This document shows positions 7,869 through 17,209 of a stretch of 64,000 nucleotides of DNA, in pieces. This stretch comes from Bacteroidota bacterium. GTDB lineage: Bacteria; Bacteroidota; Rhodothermia; Balneolales; HLUCCA01. The stretch's first letter is position 1, and each line of letters starts with the position of its first letter. The translations under genes and the position numbers were made by a program. The notes beneath the pieces were generated by a model. That model saw only the letters and a program-made list of their open reading frames with translations, was not told the origin of the DNA and ran no database searches. The stretch covers positions 1 through 64,000 of the forward strand of contig JAFIEZ010000007.1 of assembly GCA_020832235.1 (NCBI GenBank), read 5' to 3'.

Positions 7869-8861
7869 ATGAATGTTGCTGTTTTCAGTACCAAAAGTTA
7901 CGACCGTGACTATCTCAACAGGTTCAATCAAAAAAACGGTCTTGAGCTGGTCTATTTCGAGGCGCAGCTGAATATCAACACAGCGGCACTTGCTGATGGA
8001 AGTAAAGCCATCTGCGTTTTTGTTAATGACGATCTGAGCGCGGTTGTTCTGGATAAACTACACGCACTTGGAGTAGAACTTATTGCCCTAAGATGTGCTG
8101 GTTTCAACAACGTAGACCTTAAACGCGCCGCGGAGCTGAACATTGATGTAGTACGTGTTCCAGCCTACTCTCCCCGGGCAGTGGCAGAACATGCTGTAGC
8201 GCTGATGCTCACAGCGAACCGTAAAACCCACAAAGCTTATAACCGTGTACGGGAGCATAATTTTTCGTTGGAGAACCTTGTAGGATTCGACATGTTAGGT
8301 AAAACAGTAGGTGTAATCGGTACCGGGAAAATTGGAGATGCGTTCTGCCGTATTATGCTTGGATTCGGTTGTCGGGTACTGGCCTTTGATGTCTACGAAA
8401 ATGAGGAACTGAAAAAGATAGGCGTTCAATACAGTGACGTGAATACACTATTTGCAGAATCAGATATTCTTTCCCTTCACTGTCCACTAACACCGGAAAC
8501 CCGTCATATCATCCGCGGCGAAACCATAGCCAAAATGAAAGATGGTGTAATGATTGTAAACACCAGCAGGGGCGCACTTATTCATACCCGAGATACCATT
8601 CACGCACTTAAGAAGGGTAAGATAGGGCACCTGGCTATTGATGTATATGAGCAGGAGGAAGAGCTCTTCTTTCGTGACCTCTCCAATGAAATTATTCAAG
8701 ATGATGAAATCGCCCGTCTAATTTCCTTCCCCAATGTTCTGATTACAGCGCATCAGGGGTTCTTTACCCAAGAGGCACTCAGTCAGATTGCACAAACCAC
8801 CATCAACAACATTTCCGAATTTATGGATGGTGCCGAATTAACGAACCGGATATCCGAATAA
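7869..8861 (+). CDS. ldhA: D-lactate dehydrogenase (D-isomer 2-hydroxyacid dehydrogenase)
   Basis: Interconverts pyruvate and D-lactate with NAD(H). With the ATG at 7869, preceded by GGGAG at 7859-7863, the protein has 330 residues, as in LdhA. The Rossmann motif GTGKIG is at 151-156. The catalytic trio is visible: R234 in NTSRGALI, a Glu near 261-263 in DVYEQEEE, and H295 in TAHQGFFT. YEQEEELFF matches the D-lactate branch rather than other 2-hydroxyacid dehydrogenases. The lactate permease gene starts 18 bp downstream, so the pair probably handles lactate excreted or taken up during low-oxygen growth. Confidence 0.92.
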   Translation: MNVAVFSTKSYDRDYLNRFNQKNGLELVYFEAQLNINTAALADGSKAICVFVNDDLSAVVLDKLHALGVELIALRCAGFNNVDLKRAAELNIDVVRVPAYSPRAVAEHAVALMLTANRKTHKAYNRVREHNFSLENLVGFDMLGKTVGVIGTGKIGDAFCRIMLGFGCRVLAFDVYENEELKKIGVQYSDVNTLFAESDILSLHCPLTPETRHIIRGETIAKMKDGVMIVNTSRGALIHTRDTIHALKKGKIGHLAIDVYEQEEELFFRDLSNEIIQDDEIARLISFPNVLITAHQGFFTQEALSQIAQTTINNISEFMDGAELTNRISE

Positions 8862-8879
8862 ACGCCTAATATTTTACGG

Positions 8880-10376
8880 ATGGACCTTACATTATTATCG
8901 CTGCTGCCTTTTTTAGTATTAACCTGGCTGCTGCTGGTTCAAAAACTGGACGCGGCAAAGACCCTGTTTATCGTTTCCGTTCTAACCGCAGGACTGTTGT
9001 ACTTTTTTTGGGATGCGAGTGCCGGCCTGTTAATCGCGGCTTCGCTCAAAGGCGTGGTTATCGGTATAGAGCTTTTCCTCATTATCATCGGCGTGATGCT
9101 CTTGTTTTTTTTGCTCAAGCACAACGGTCGACTCGATGATTTAGAACGTTTTTTTAAAGCTTATTCAGAAGACGAACGGATTCATATCATCATCATTGGC
9201 TGGTTTTTTGTCTCGTTTCTGGAGGGTGTTGCAGGATTCGGTACACCGGCAGCCATTGCCGCACCGTTGCTCGTTGTGCTGGGCATTAAACCCATATTGG
9301 CGGTCATTCTTACCCTTATGGCCGATAGCGCCGCCGTTGCCTTTGGGGCGTTTGGCACTACGGTTGTGGTAGGCATCGCGAATGCAGTCCCCGGAGCCGA
9401 TTTAGCAGCTGTAACCGCAACAGCCGGCATCATTACAGCCGTGGTAGCGCTGTTTATGCCGCTATATATGCTGTTTATCTATAGTTATTACACCCAAACT
9501 CCACTGACACGAAACTACGTGACGTTCGCTTTGGCCTCCGGCGCTGCATTCAGCGTTCCCTTTCTGCTCACGGCCTTGTTTATAGGTCCGGAACTACCCT
9601 CTGTAATAGGCTCCACGGTTGGACTGGTCATTATTATGGCGCTTCTTAAAAAAGGATTCTTTTTCAAAGAAAAGAAACAGCTACCGCCGGTGAAACCCGT
9701 CCTTGGTGCGCTTATGCCCTACGCCATTGTAGTAGCTTTGCTGTTCATCTCGCGCGCCAACCTGTTGGGTTTTGGCGACGTTCTGTTCTCTTTGGGATTT
9801 ACCATTACCTTCGCTGAATATGTGAAACACACCCTAAGTGCATACACGCCGGGGGTTCTCATACTCGTGGCTTTTGGCATTGCCTATTTTATGAAGCCCA
9901 ACCGTAAGAGCTTTGAGGCTTTTGGGAAAGCATTGCCAGCCTTGCTGGTCCTCATTCCGACGCTCGCTTTTGCGCAGCTTATCATTACCAGTGAGCTTAC
10001 CTCCGAGCAGGGTATCCCTCAGCAGGTAGCATCCCTTTTCACCGGTACTCATTATGTTTATCTGTTATTTGCGCCGTTGATAGGGGCATTCGGATCGTTC
10101 ATTGCGGGAAGTGCAACGGTATCTAACCTGATGCTTGGCGCGGTGCAGGCATCTGCAGCCGGATTCAATGCCCTGCCCGAAACCCTTGTCATTGCCCTCC
10201 AGGTGGTAGGCGCAGCAGCGGGGAATATGATTGCCATTCACAATATTGTAGCTGTTCTGGCAGTTGTGAACCTGCAGGATGGGCTTCCGGCCATCATTCG
10301 GAATAATTTTATAGTCGCCATCTGTTTCGTGGTACTCGCCGCGCTAACGGCAGCACTGCTATTGGCAGTGCAATAA
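8880..10376 (+). CDS. lctP: L-lactate permease family transporter
   Basis: An inner-membrane proton-coupled carrier for lactate and related 2-hydroxy acids (LctP family). The 498-residue protein is almost entirely hydrophobic helices. It has the family patch SFLEGVAGFGTPAAIAAPLLVVLGIKP (about residues 112-138), then LMADSAAVAFGAFGTT and a late segment GAFGSFIAGSATVSNLMLG. It follows the D-lactate dehydrogenase by 18 bp, evidently in one operon; the family can carry both lactate isomers. No truncation seen. Confidence 0.92.
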   Translation: MDLTLLSLLPFLVLTWLLLVQKLDAAKTLFIVSVLTAGLLYFFWDASAGLLIAASLKGVVIGIELFLIIIGVMLLFFLLKHNGRLDDLERFFKAYSEDERIHIIIIGWFFVSFLEGVAGFGTPAAIAAPLLVVLGIKPILAVILTLMADSAAVAFGAFGTTVVVGIANAVPGADLAAVTATAGIITAVVALFMPLYMLFIYSYYTQTPLTRNYVTFALASGAAFSVPFLLTALFIGPELPSVIGSTVGLVIIMALLKKGFFFKEKKQLPPVKPVLGALMPYAIVVALLFISRANLLGFGDVLFSLGFTITFAEYVKHTLSAYTPGVLILVAFGIAYFMKPNRKSFEAFGKALPALLVLIPTLAFAQLIITSELTSEQGIPQQVASLFTGTHYVYLLFAPLIGAFGSFIAGSATVSNLMLGAVQASAAGFNALPETLVIALQVVGAAAGNMIAIHNIVAVLAVVNLQDGLPAIIRNNFIVAICFVVLAALTAALLLAVQ

Positions 10377-10505
10377 GTTGCTGGAACTATACCCATTCGT
10401 ATTCAGGTTTTTATAGATGGTAATGCATTCTGCGGTGAAATACGTATTATTCTTAGCATGCCTTCCTTAACTATGTTACCTGAATTTACATCAAACCTAT
10501 ACTAA

Positions 10506-11523
10506 ATGGCTCTCAGACAAATTGAAATAGTAGTTCCTGAGGAAGGTATTGAAATCAGTAAAAAATTGGTTGAAAATGAAGCCGTGCACCACTTTTGGCA
10601 AGACAGTTCAGAGCTGCAAAAAGGGTACATGGTAAAGGTATTGGTGGAGGCTTCAGGCACCGAGGCTTTCCTCGACAAAGCCGAAGAACTTTTGGGGAGC
10701 TTGAGTACTACCGCTTGGTCATGTTGCCGGTTGAGGCCACCCTCCCTCGCATTGATGAAGAAGAGGAAGAAGAAAAACAAAAAGAATCTTCTGATGAAAA
10801 TGAACCCTGGAACGCCCCCCGCAGCGTATGCGTGTAAGTCGGGAGGAACTCTACACCGATATCACCGATGGTCTCGGCGTTTCCTGGGTTTATATCGTGA
10901 TGGTTATTCTATCCACTATCGTGGCTTCGCTGGGCGTCATTCGTGATAGTACTGCCGTTGTAATTGGCGCCATGGTAATTGCTCCTTTGCTTGCCCCCAA
11001 TGTAGGATTGGCGCTGGCGACTGTACTTGCTGATATCAAACTGGGCATCATGGCCCTGAAAACCAACGGAATCGGTATTTTAGTTGGCCTCCTGCTTTCT
11101 GTTTTCCTCGGATTTATTCTGGAGGTGGATAGCAGTGTGAACGAAATTGCGATGCGTACCAACGTGGAGCTCGCTGATATTGCGCTTGCTCTTGCTTCCG
11201 GGGCCGCTGGTGTTTTGGCGTATACCCTCGGGATGTCGGCCGCTGTTATCGGTGTGATGGTGGCCGTTGCACTGCTGCCTCCGCTCGCCACGGCCGGAAT
11301 CTTGCTCGGAAACGGGGAACTAGCTCTTGCAGGTTATGCCTTTCTGCTGCTGGTTACCAACATTATCTGCGTGAATCTGGCAGCCATTACCACATTTATT
11401 TTGCAGGGAGTGCGCCCACGTTCGTGGTATAAATCGGCTCGGGCGGATCGTGCAAACCGAATTGCTATTGGATTATGGATAAGCCTGCTGATCATTTTAG
11501 GTGTAATTATATACTTCCTGTAA
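10506..11523 (+). pseudogene. DUF389 (TIGR00341-type) membrane protein, split by two single-base frameshifts
   Basis: Three frames must be joined to recover the family. Residues 1-66 (RQIEIVVPEEGIEISKKLV...DKAEELLG) end at a G run at 10694-10697; the next frame continues ELEYYRLVMLPVEATLPRID to a C run at 10815-10820; the third continues RVSREELYTDITDGLGVSWVY with about six membrane helices, including STAVVIGAMVIAPLLAPNVG. One extra G and one extra C restore a single protein of about 340 residues. Both faults lie in homopolymers, so they could be sequencing errors, phase-variable tracts or real decay. Family function is unknown. The separate 231-residue C-terminal frame has its own ATG at 10828. 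Confidence 0.8.
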
Positions 11524-11604
11524 TCAATTTTGCTTGTGCCTTTGTGTTGCCAACACATGCTGAAATTACTGTCAGACCTTTTGATCTACCCCCCGCCAAC
11601 TAAC

Positions 11605-11718
11605 TGACCTCCCCAACAAAATAGCGTCGTTTTGAAGTAGTGTTCTTCGGGTAATTGGACAGGAGGTCACATCCCGAAAGCGCTGCTTTTGGTTGACGTT
11701 AAAATTGGGAGGAGTCCA
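11605..11718. mobile_element. 114-bp MITE-like element derived from the IS3-family element at the window start
   Basis: The left 78 bp, starting TGACCTCCCCAACAAAATAG, align at roughly 80% with the terminal region of the IS at 183-260. This includes TTCGGGTAATT and ACATCCC. The right end, read inward from 11718, is TGGACTCCTCCCAATTTTAA, a plausible partner inverted repeat. The transposase coding part is missing, as in a MITE made by internal deletion. An extra internal GGAGGTCA at 11662-11669 mirrors the left tip. No target-site duplication is evident at the edges. Confidence 0.6.
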
Positions 11719-11782
11719 CACTGGGTTGCGGATTGCGGTTCTGTTGATGCAGCTTTGTAGTCGTACACTTCGACAAAAATAA

Positions 11783-12463
11783 TTACGCCCGAAACGTAAT
11801 TTTGAAGGTAGTACCTGCGTCTATCTTACTATCTACGGTGATGCTGCCACCCAAACTGGTAATATGATTATAGACCAGGTACAAGCCAATTCCCTTGCTG
11901 TCTTTGTTATCGTGGAAGGTTTTATTCAGTCCAAAAACCCGATCTTTCTGTTTTTTACTGTCAAAGCCGATTCCGTTATCCGAGAAGAATAGTGCCTTTC
12001 TTCCCTCATCAAAAGCTGTTCTGATTTGGATTTCAGGGGAGCGGTCAGCGTGGGCGTACTTGATTGAGTTAGAAATGAAATTCAGAAAAATGCTCTCAAG
12101 ATACTTGGGGTTAAAACGCACACTGTCGAAGGCACTCAAATCAATATGAAATGTAGCCTCAGCATCTCTGATTAGTGATTTCAGTGTTTTTTTGACGGTA
12201 TCTATAGCATCTGAAATGGAGACATCCGTTAATTCTATAAGGCGTGAGTCCTGACTTTTAATTTCATCCACATGGTTATCCAGTGTTACTTTCATACTTT
12301 CGGCCGACAATCTCAGCAACTCGATGAGTTGGCGTGTTTCCTCGTCGTTGACATGCGATACATCCAGCAGACTGAAAATGGAAATCAGGTTACTCACCGG
12401 TGCCCGAAGGTCGTGTGATGTAGTGTAGTTGAGCTGGGTTAACTTATCGTTGTTTTTGCTCAT
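11783..12463 (-). CDS. Histidine kinase core (HisKA + HATPase), downstream half of a PAS kinase
   Basis: A cytoplasmic sensor-kinase transmitter of 226 residues. The H-box is YTTSHDLRAPVSNL (His near residue 17), the N-box FLNFISNSIKYAHA (about 128-141), and the G-boxes DNGIGFDSKK and KGIGLYLVYNHI. The SHDLRAP type usually follows a PAS domain. The PAS domain is encoded just upstream, ending in an ATGA overlap with this start. One extra base would fuse them as LLTELSKNNDKL, a natural linker, so this may be one gene with an indel. No response regulator is adjacent. Confidence 0.8.
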   Translation of the reverse strand: MSKNNDKLTQLNYTTSHDLRAPVSNLISIFSLLDVSHVNDEETRQLIELLRLSAESMKVTLDNHVDEIKSQDSRLIELTDVSISDAIDTVKKTLKSLIRDAEATFHIDLSAFDSVRFNPKYLESIFLNFISNSIKYAHADRSPEIQIRTAFDEGRKALFFSDNGIGFDSKKQKDRVFGLNKTFHDNKDSKGIGLYLVYNHITSLGGSITVDSKIDAGTTFKITFRA

Positions 12464-12849
12464 TCAGTGAGCAAAAAATTACGCTCCGCCTCTAGCTGTT
12501 TCTTAAGTGTAACATTCTTGGTAATTGCGTAGATCAATTCTTCTTGGAGTACAGGAATAGAGGTCCAGGAGAGCCATACAATATTCCCCTCTTTAGTGAT
12601 GTAACGGTTTTCGAAGTTAATCAGAGGCTTGCCATTCAGAATGGGTTCACGTGTAATACGGGTGACTTCCCGGTCGTCGGGATGTTGAAAATGCTTAATG
12701 GGTTTGGCCATCAACTCTTCTTCCGTGTACCCGAGAATGTGACAAACCGCGGGGTTAATCCGGCGGAAGTAGCCATCAAAGCCGGCAATGCAGAGTAAAT
12801 CGTGCGATAAGTCGAAGATAGGTTGAAGAGAATACTCTTTATAATTCAT
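12460..12849 (-). CDS. PAS-domain protein, upstream half of the split kinase
   Basis: Starting at the ATG at 12849, 129 residues form a PAS fold: DLSHDLLCIAGFDGYFRRINPAVCHILGYTEEEL is the classic PAS core, and ENRYITKEGNIVWLSWTSIPV the PAC strands. The C terminus (ITKNVTLKKQLEAERNFLLTE) is the coiled linker that normally runs into a histidine kinase. The stop overlaps the kinase start (ATGA, 12460-12463). Two reading possibilities stand: a translationally coupled two-protein sensor, or a single gene broken by one deleted base. Confidence 0.7.
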   Translation of the reverse strand: MNYKEYSLQPIFDLSHDLLCIAGFDGYFRRINPAVCHILGYTEEELMAKPIKHFQHPDDREVTRITREPILNGKPLINFENRYITKEGNIVWLSWTSIPVLQEELIYAITKNVTLKKQLEAERNFLLTE

Positions 12850-12949
12850 TGCGGCTATTATTATTCCACGCTTTTTTACTTGCTGGCTCGTTGAAGCCAA
12901 TATAGTAAAGTCTTCTTGAAATTATTGTGAGGATAAGTAAGTAAACCAC

Positions 12950-13165
12950 TTACACAAGAATTACACTGAAAGGAGTATAGAGCGCTGCCAGATAATTCGG
13001 ATTAAGCCCGATCAGATACACATTATCCGGGAACGTATTTCTCAAAAAAATCAGTATAAGATGACAGATGAACAGAAAAAAAGATAAATATACGGTCCAA
13101 TGTTCGGCCTTCTTTTTTACAGATTCATCGCTCAGTATGTCGTATAAGTTGTTATTTTTAAGCAT
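12950..13165 (-). pseudogene. Remnant of a membrane protein (N-terminal part)
   Basis: 71 residues with a charged N terminus (MLKNNNLYDILSDESVKKKAEHW) and two hydrophobic stretches: YLSFFLFICHLILIFL, then a loop NTFPDNVYLIGLNPNYLA leading to LYTPFSVILV. It stops at a TAA, but the same frame continues past the stop with VVYLLILTII, so the gene appears cut short rather than genuinely tiny. I do not place the family. It lies between a split kinase and an SDR gene, in a neighbourhood of broken genes. Confidence 0.4.
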
Positions 13166-13200
13166 TTACGAGTCAACAAAACCATAAATATATTCATTCC

Positions 13201-13977
13201 ATGAATCTAGAAATTGATCACCAGCGTTTCCTCGTTACCGGAGCCAGCAGCGGACTGGGCAATGCCGTAGCCCGCCAATTACTGAAAGAAGGTGCCCATG
13301 TTGTGGTAGTAGCCCGCCGTGCCGATATGCTTCAGGATGTTTTCAGTGCCTGGAGCGACAGTACGACTATTATTGAGGGCAACATCCTACATCGCGAAAC
13401 CATCGACGCCATTGAAAAAGATGCGCGCAAAAACGGACTTCACGGGGCGTTCATCAACGCCGGTGGTCCGCCTACAGGAACGCCGCTGGAAACGACCATG
13501 GACGATTGGGATGCAGCCTGGCAGCTCGTCATGCGCTGGAAAATTGACCTCAGCCTGCGGCTGGCACCGCTTATGGTGGAGCAGCGCTATGGGCGCATTG
13601 TTTTCCTCGAATCGCGCTCGGTGAAGCAGCCGTTGCCTGTTCTGGCCCTCAGCAATGCATTTCGTGCGGGAGTGGTGGGCTTCGCGAAGTCCCTCGCGCT
13701 GGAGGTGGCCTCAAAGGGCGTGACCGTGAATGTAATTGCCCCCGGGTCGCACGATACCCCGGCCATTGAGCGAGTCATTGAAAAAAGTAAAGGCAAGACA
13801 GGCAATTCCTACGATGAGGCCAGGAAAGCAATGGAGGCGAACATTCCGGTCGGACGTATGGGTAAGGCTGAGGAACTGGCCACACTCGCTGCCTGGTTAT
13901 TTTCGCCACACGCTTCTTTTGTAACAGGACAAACCATCAGTCATGACGGGGGAGATGTTGCCGGACTATTCGGATAA
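13201..13977 (+). CDS. SDR-family oxidoreductase of the BKR-like type without the standard Tyr-Lys pair
   Basis: A 258-residue Rossmann-fold short-chain dehydrogenase. The cofactor motif TGASSGLG is at 13-20 and AGGPP is the NAG-like motif. The C-terminal half (VTVNVIAPGSHDTP, IPVGRMGKAEELA, SFVTGQTISHDGG) is like 3-oxoacyl-ACP reductases. Where classical members have YxxxK, this one reads SNAFRAG, with Ser and Arg instead. That is the pattern of the BKR_like_SDR_like subgroup known to lack the perfect tetrad. Activity and substrate are unknown. Monocistronic. Confidence 0.85.
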   Translation: MNLEIDHQRFLVTGASSGLGNAVARQLLKEGAHVVVVARRADMLQDVFSAWSDSTTIIEGNILHRETIDAIEKDARKNGLHGAFINAGGPPTGTPLETTMDDWDAAWQLVMRWKIDLSLRLAPLMVEQRYGRIVFLESRSVKQPLPVLALSNAFRAGVVGFAKSLALEVASKGVTVNVIAPGSHDTPAIERVIEKSKGKTGNSYDEARKAMEANIPVGRMGKAEELATLAAWLFSPHASFVTGQTISHDGGDVAGLFG

Positions 13978-13999
13978 GTACCCCCCCATGTGATTTCGT

Positions 14000-16900
14000 T
14001 TACTCGCCACGGTGTGTTAATGGAATTTCAAGTGTAAACAGTGTTCCCACTTCAGCCCGTGCGTAATGACTTTTACCACCAAGCTGATCACTCAATGTGC
14101 GAATTAGCTGCATCCCTAGTGTTTCTGTTTCCTCAATCGATATGTTTTCTGGCAGTCCAATTCCATCGTCTTTCACTCTTATTTCAACAATATCTCCCAT
14201 TAACTTCGTACTCACCTCAATATTTCCGGCACCTTTGGGGAAGGCATGTTTATAGATATTGGTAATGACCTCATTTAGTATTAATGCAGAGGGAATAGCC
14301 TGATTCATATCTAATCTGAAATCTTCCAGATTCAGTACGGTACCGACCTGTTGGTTGCCCTCAACAAGTCCCGAAATGCTGCTTACCAGTTTCTTCACAA
14401 TATTACTGAATGTAACTTCGGCAAAGTCACTAGTCTTATAGAGATCTTCATGAATAACCGCCATCGTGCTTATGCGTGTGATACTGTCCGTAAGCTTTTC
14501 TATTACAACGGTATTGGTTTCATCCATGAGCTGCAGCTGCATCATCGACGATACAACCGCCAGATTATTTTTTACTCTATGATGGATTTCCGCCAGCAGA
14601 ATCTCTTTTTCCTTGAGTGATTTGCGCAGCCTCGTTTCGGCAAGACTGAGCTCTTTGTTACTTTTCAGCAGGTTTTTTTCGAAGTCATGGCGCGCCGTTT
14701 CGTCCTGAATAGTACCAAATAACTTAACGGTTCTGGTGTGTATGGTTATTGGCTTACAGGTGATGCGAATCCATCGCTCTTGCTCAATACCCGTCTGCAC
14801 TTCCAGGTCAAAGGGCTTCCCACTAGCCAGCGCTTCCTGTATGGCTCTTTCCAGGGCAAGGGCCCCTTCGTCGTTGAACGTACTGTACATACGCTCAAGG
14901 GTAAGCTCAGTTTCCGGCGACATCTGAAAAATGTTATAGCTCTCCTCGGTGAATGTAAGTGCATGTGTAATCGAATCCAGTTCCCATCCACCTATATGCC
15001 CCTTCTCCTGGGTCACGGTGGCCAGATGCTCATATTTTTTGCTTTCTGTAATGTCGTGGATTGAGGTGATTTTAAACCTGCTTCCATCCTCGTATTCTAA
15101 CAGACGTGCTGTGGCGAATACATCGATTCTGCGGCCATCTTTTCGTTCCACAACCCATTCGGCATCCAGTTCTTTTTCACCGCCGATGAAACGGTCATGA
15201 AGTTCTGTGAGCGTGTCACCAAATTCCTCGGGAACTACACTCAAAAAGCTTTGACCGACCAGCTCGTCACGGGTATATCCGTATATATCACAGTATTTGG
15301 CGTTTACATCCACGTAGCGGCCTTTCTCGTCGGTTATACAAATTCCCGCGCTGGTTGTATCAAAAATAGAGTGCAGCAGGCGCTCTGTATGGCTGAGTTT
15401 CTGCGAAAATAATTTTTTCTCGGTAACGTCTATAAGTCCGCACGATACGGAGTCTACTTCATTGTTGTGACCGAAAACAGGGGTGAAATTATAGTTAAGC
15501 CAGATATCTTCACCATTGGTACCGGTTTCTTTTATTTCGCCGAAGACTACATCACCGGTAAACGCTTTCTTAAGTTGGTTCAACCAGAAGGAAGTGCGTT
15601 CAGATGATCCGAACATAACCAGGTTATCGCTGACTGCGAGTGCTTTTCCTGAAAGCTTGAGCGCAATTTTCTCAGCTGTTTTATTAAATTCAACCACCCG
15701 GAAGTTTTCATCAATCAACATGAATGCCTGCAGGGTGTTGTTCAACAGGGCACGTTGATTTTTTTCAATGACACGAAGACGATTCTCCTGAAATTCGAGT
15801 TCTTTCTTGGTGATGTCTAATTCGCTGTAAGCAATCTGAATCTCTTCATTCGTACTTTGCAGTTCTTCGTTGGTGGTTTCCAGCTCTTCGTTACTGCTTT
15901 GCAGCTCCTCATTACTGCTCTGAAGTTCCTCGTTGAGCGATTGCAGTTCTTCATTACTGGTTTCAATTTCCTCGATGTACGTTTGCAGGTGCTCTTTCGT
16001 GATTGCCAGCTCGTGTTCGAGTTCCTGAACACGTACATCGTTCAGTGCTTCGTCCCTGTTTTCACTGCCTTTATTCAAATAGGGCTGAATATCCAGTCCC
16101 TCAAAAACTACAATAAACAGGTTTTCAGCATGTCGTTTATAGAGCAAAGGTTTACACGTGATGCGCACATAATATTCTTTCTCAAACAACACAAACTTTC
16201 GCACCCCGCTACGAACGGTTTCTAGTTTACTGATGGCCTTACTGATAACAGAGCGCCCCTCAATCTGCATTTCCTGATTCATCATTCGTAGCAGATTCGA
16301 CTGCATACTTCCCTTGGGCAGACTCAGATACAAGCGGAGATCCCCGTTACTTTCTACAATATTATATTCACCATCGATAACCACATAGGGATGTTCATAC
16401 GAGTTGAACAGGGTCTCCTTGACCATATCGTCGATAGACATTTCTCTTACCCGAACATTCTGTGATTGTACCGGTGGTGTACTGCCCCGACGAAAATGCT
16501 GGAAAGATGCGAAGCGAATAGGGTTTTTATTCCGGCCAATTCTACGGGAAAACAGCTTCGACTTGGCATCTATCGTACTGAATAAATCGGTGAATTGCCC
16601 GACTGTTTCGGACTTGCCCAGAAACAAGAGGCCGTCGGTATTTAGGGCGTAGTGAAAAACAGGGATCACCTGCTTTTGCAACGTATCACCGAAGTAAATA
16701 AGTAAATTTCGACAAGATATAAGATCGAGCTTCAAAAAGGGCGGATTCCGCGTAAGGTCGTGCTTTGAAAACAATACCATCGAACGGATGTTTTTGTCTA
16801 ATTCGTACGTATCGTCGCTTCGTTTGCGAAAATACTTGCTGATATGATGGGAGGGGGTGTTTTTCAAGGATTCCTTCGAGTAGATGCCTATGCGTCCTTT

Positions 16901-17155
16901 CCTCACGGCCTCTTCATCAATGTCGGTTGCGAAAATTTGAATGCTCTGGTTTTCCCTCGTATTACCAATAAATTCTTTGATGGTGATGGCAATACTGTAT
17001 GCTTCCTCCCCTGTGGAACAGCCCGGAACCCACACGCGTATAGGTTCTTGTACAGGCTTAGCTACAAGTTTTTTATGGAGATGCTTTGTAAGCGCATCAA
17101 AAGCTTCTGCATCTCTGAAGAATTCGGTTACACCGATAAGGATAGACTGAAACAT
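14000..17155 (-). CDS. CheR methyltransferase-PAS-histidine kinase, main fragment of a CheB/CheR/kinase fusion
   Basis: A 1051-residue multidomain sensor. Residues 1-180 are the CheR SAM-dependent methyltransferase (RVWVPGCSTGEEAYSIAI, QIFATDIDEEAVRKG, DLISCRNLLIYF). Residues about 370-455 are a coiled coil built on SNEELQSxNEELQ heptads. Three or more PAS/PAC modules follow, and the C terminus is a HisKA_2/HWE-like kinase (LLAEIHHRVKNNLAVVSSMMQ, then NEVITNIYKHAFP, DDGIGLP and LGMQLIRTLSDQLGG). The frame remains open upstream of the ATG to an amber codon at 17210-17212, which separates it from CheB; the true gene starts at 18165. As drawn it lacks the first residues of CheR. Confidence 0.85.
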   Translation of the reverse strand: MFQSILIGVTEFFRDAEAFDALTKHLHKKLVAKPVQEPIRVWVPGCSTGEEAYSIAITIKEFIGNTRENQSIQIFATDIDEEAVRKGRIGIYSKESLKNTPSHHISKYFRKRSDDTYELDKNIRSMVLFSKHDLTRNPPFLKLDLISCRNLLIYFGDTLQKQVIPVFHYALNTDGLLFLGKSETVGQFTDLFSTIDAKSKLFSRRIGRNKNPIRFASFQHFRRGSTPPVQSQNVRVREMSIDDMVKETLFNSYEHPYVVIDGEYNIVESNGDLRLYLSLPKGSMQSNLLRMMNQEMQIEGRSVISKAISKLETVRSGVRKFVLFEKEYYVRITCKPLLYKRHAENLFIVVFEGLDIQPYLNKGSENRDEALNDVRVQELEHELAITKEHLQTYIEEIETSNEELQSLNEELQSSNEELQSSNEELETTNEELQSTNEEIQIAYSELDITKKELEFQENRLRVIEKNQRALLNNTLQAFMLIDENFRVVEFNKTAEKIALKLSGKALAVSDNLVMFGSSERTSFWLNQLKKAFTGDVVFGEIKETGTNGEDIWLNYNFTPVFGHNNEVDSVSCGLIDVTEKKLFSQKLSHTERLLHSIFDTTSAGICITDEKGRYVDVNAKYCDIYGYTRDELVGQSFLSVVPEEFGDTLTELHDRFIGGEKELDAEWVVERKDGRRIDVFATARLLEYEDGSRFKITSIHDITESKKYEHLATVTQEKGHIGGWELDSITHALTFTEESYNIFQMSPETELTLERMYSTFNDEGALALERAIQEALASGKPFDLEVQTGIEQERWIRITCKPITIHTRTVKLFGTIQDETARHDFEKNLLKSNKELSLAETRLRKSLKEKEILLAEIHHRVKNNLAVVSSMMQLQLMDETNTVVIEKLTDSITRISTMAVIHEDLYKTSDFAEVTFSNIVKKLVSSISGLVEGNQQVGTVLNLEDFRLDMNQAIPSALILNEVITNIYKHAFPKGAGNIEVSTKLMGDIVEIRVKDDGIGLPENISIEETETLGMQLIRTLSDQLGGKSHYARAEVGTLFTLEIPLTHRGE

Positions 17156-17209
17156 AACATCCAGTTCGGAAGGATGACTATCCAGATACGTCAGGTAATC
17201 GCTTATATT

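Noticed and set aside
11662-11669. End of a shorter, 65-bp element at the internal GGAGGTCA
   Set aside because: Similarity to the IS continues past this point (ACATCCC), so the internal match is more likely chance or part of the IS sequence.
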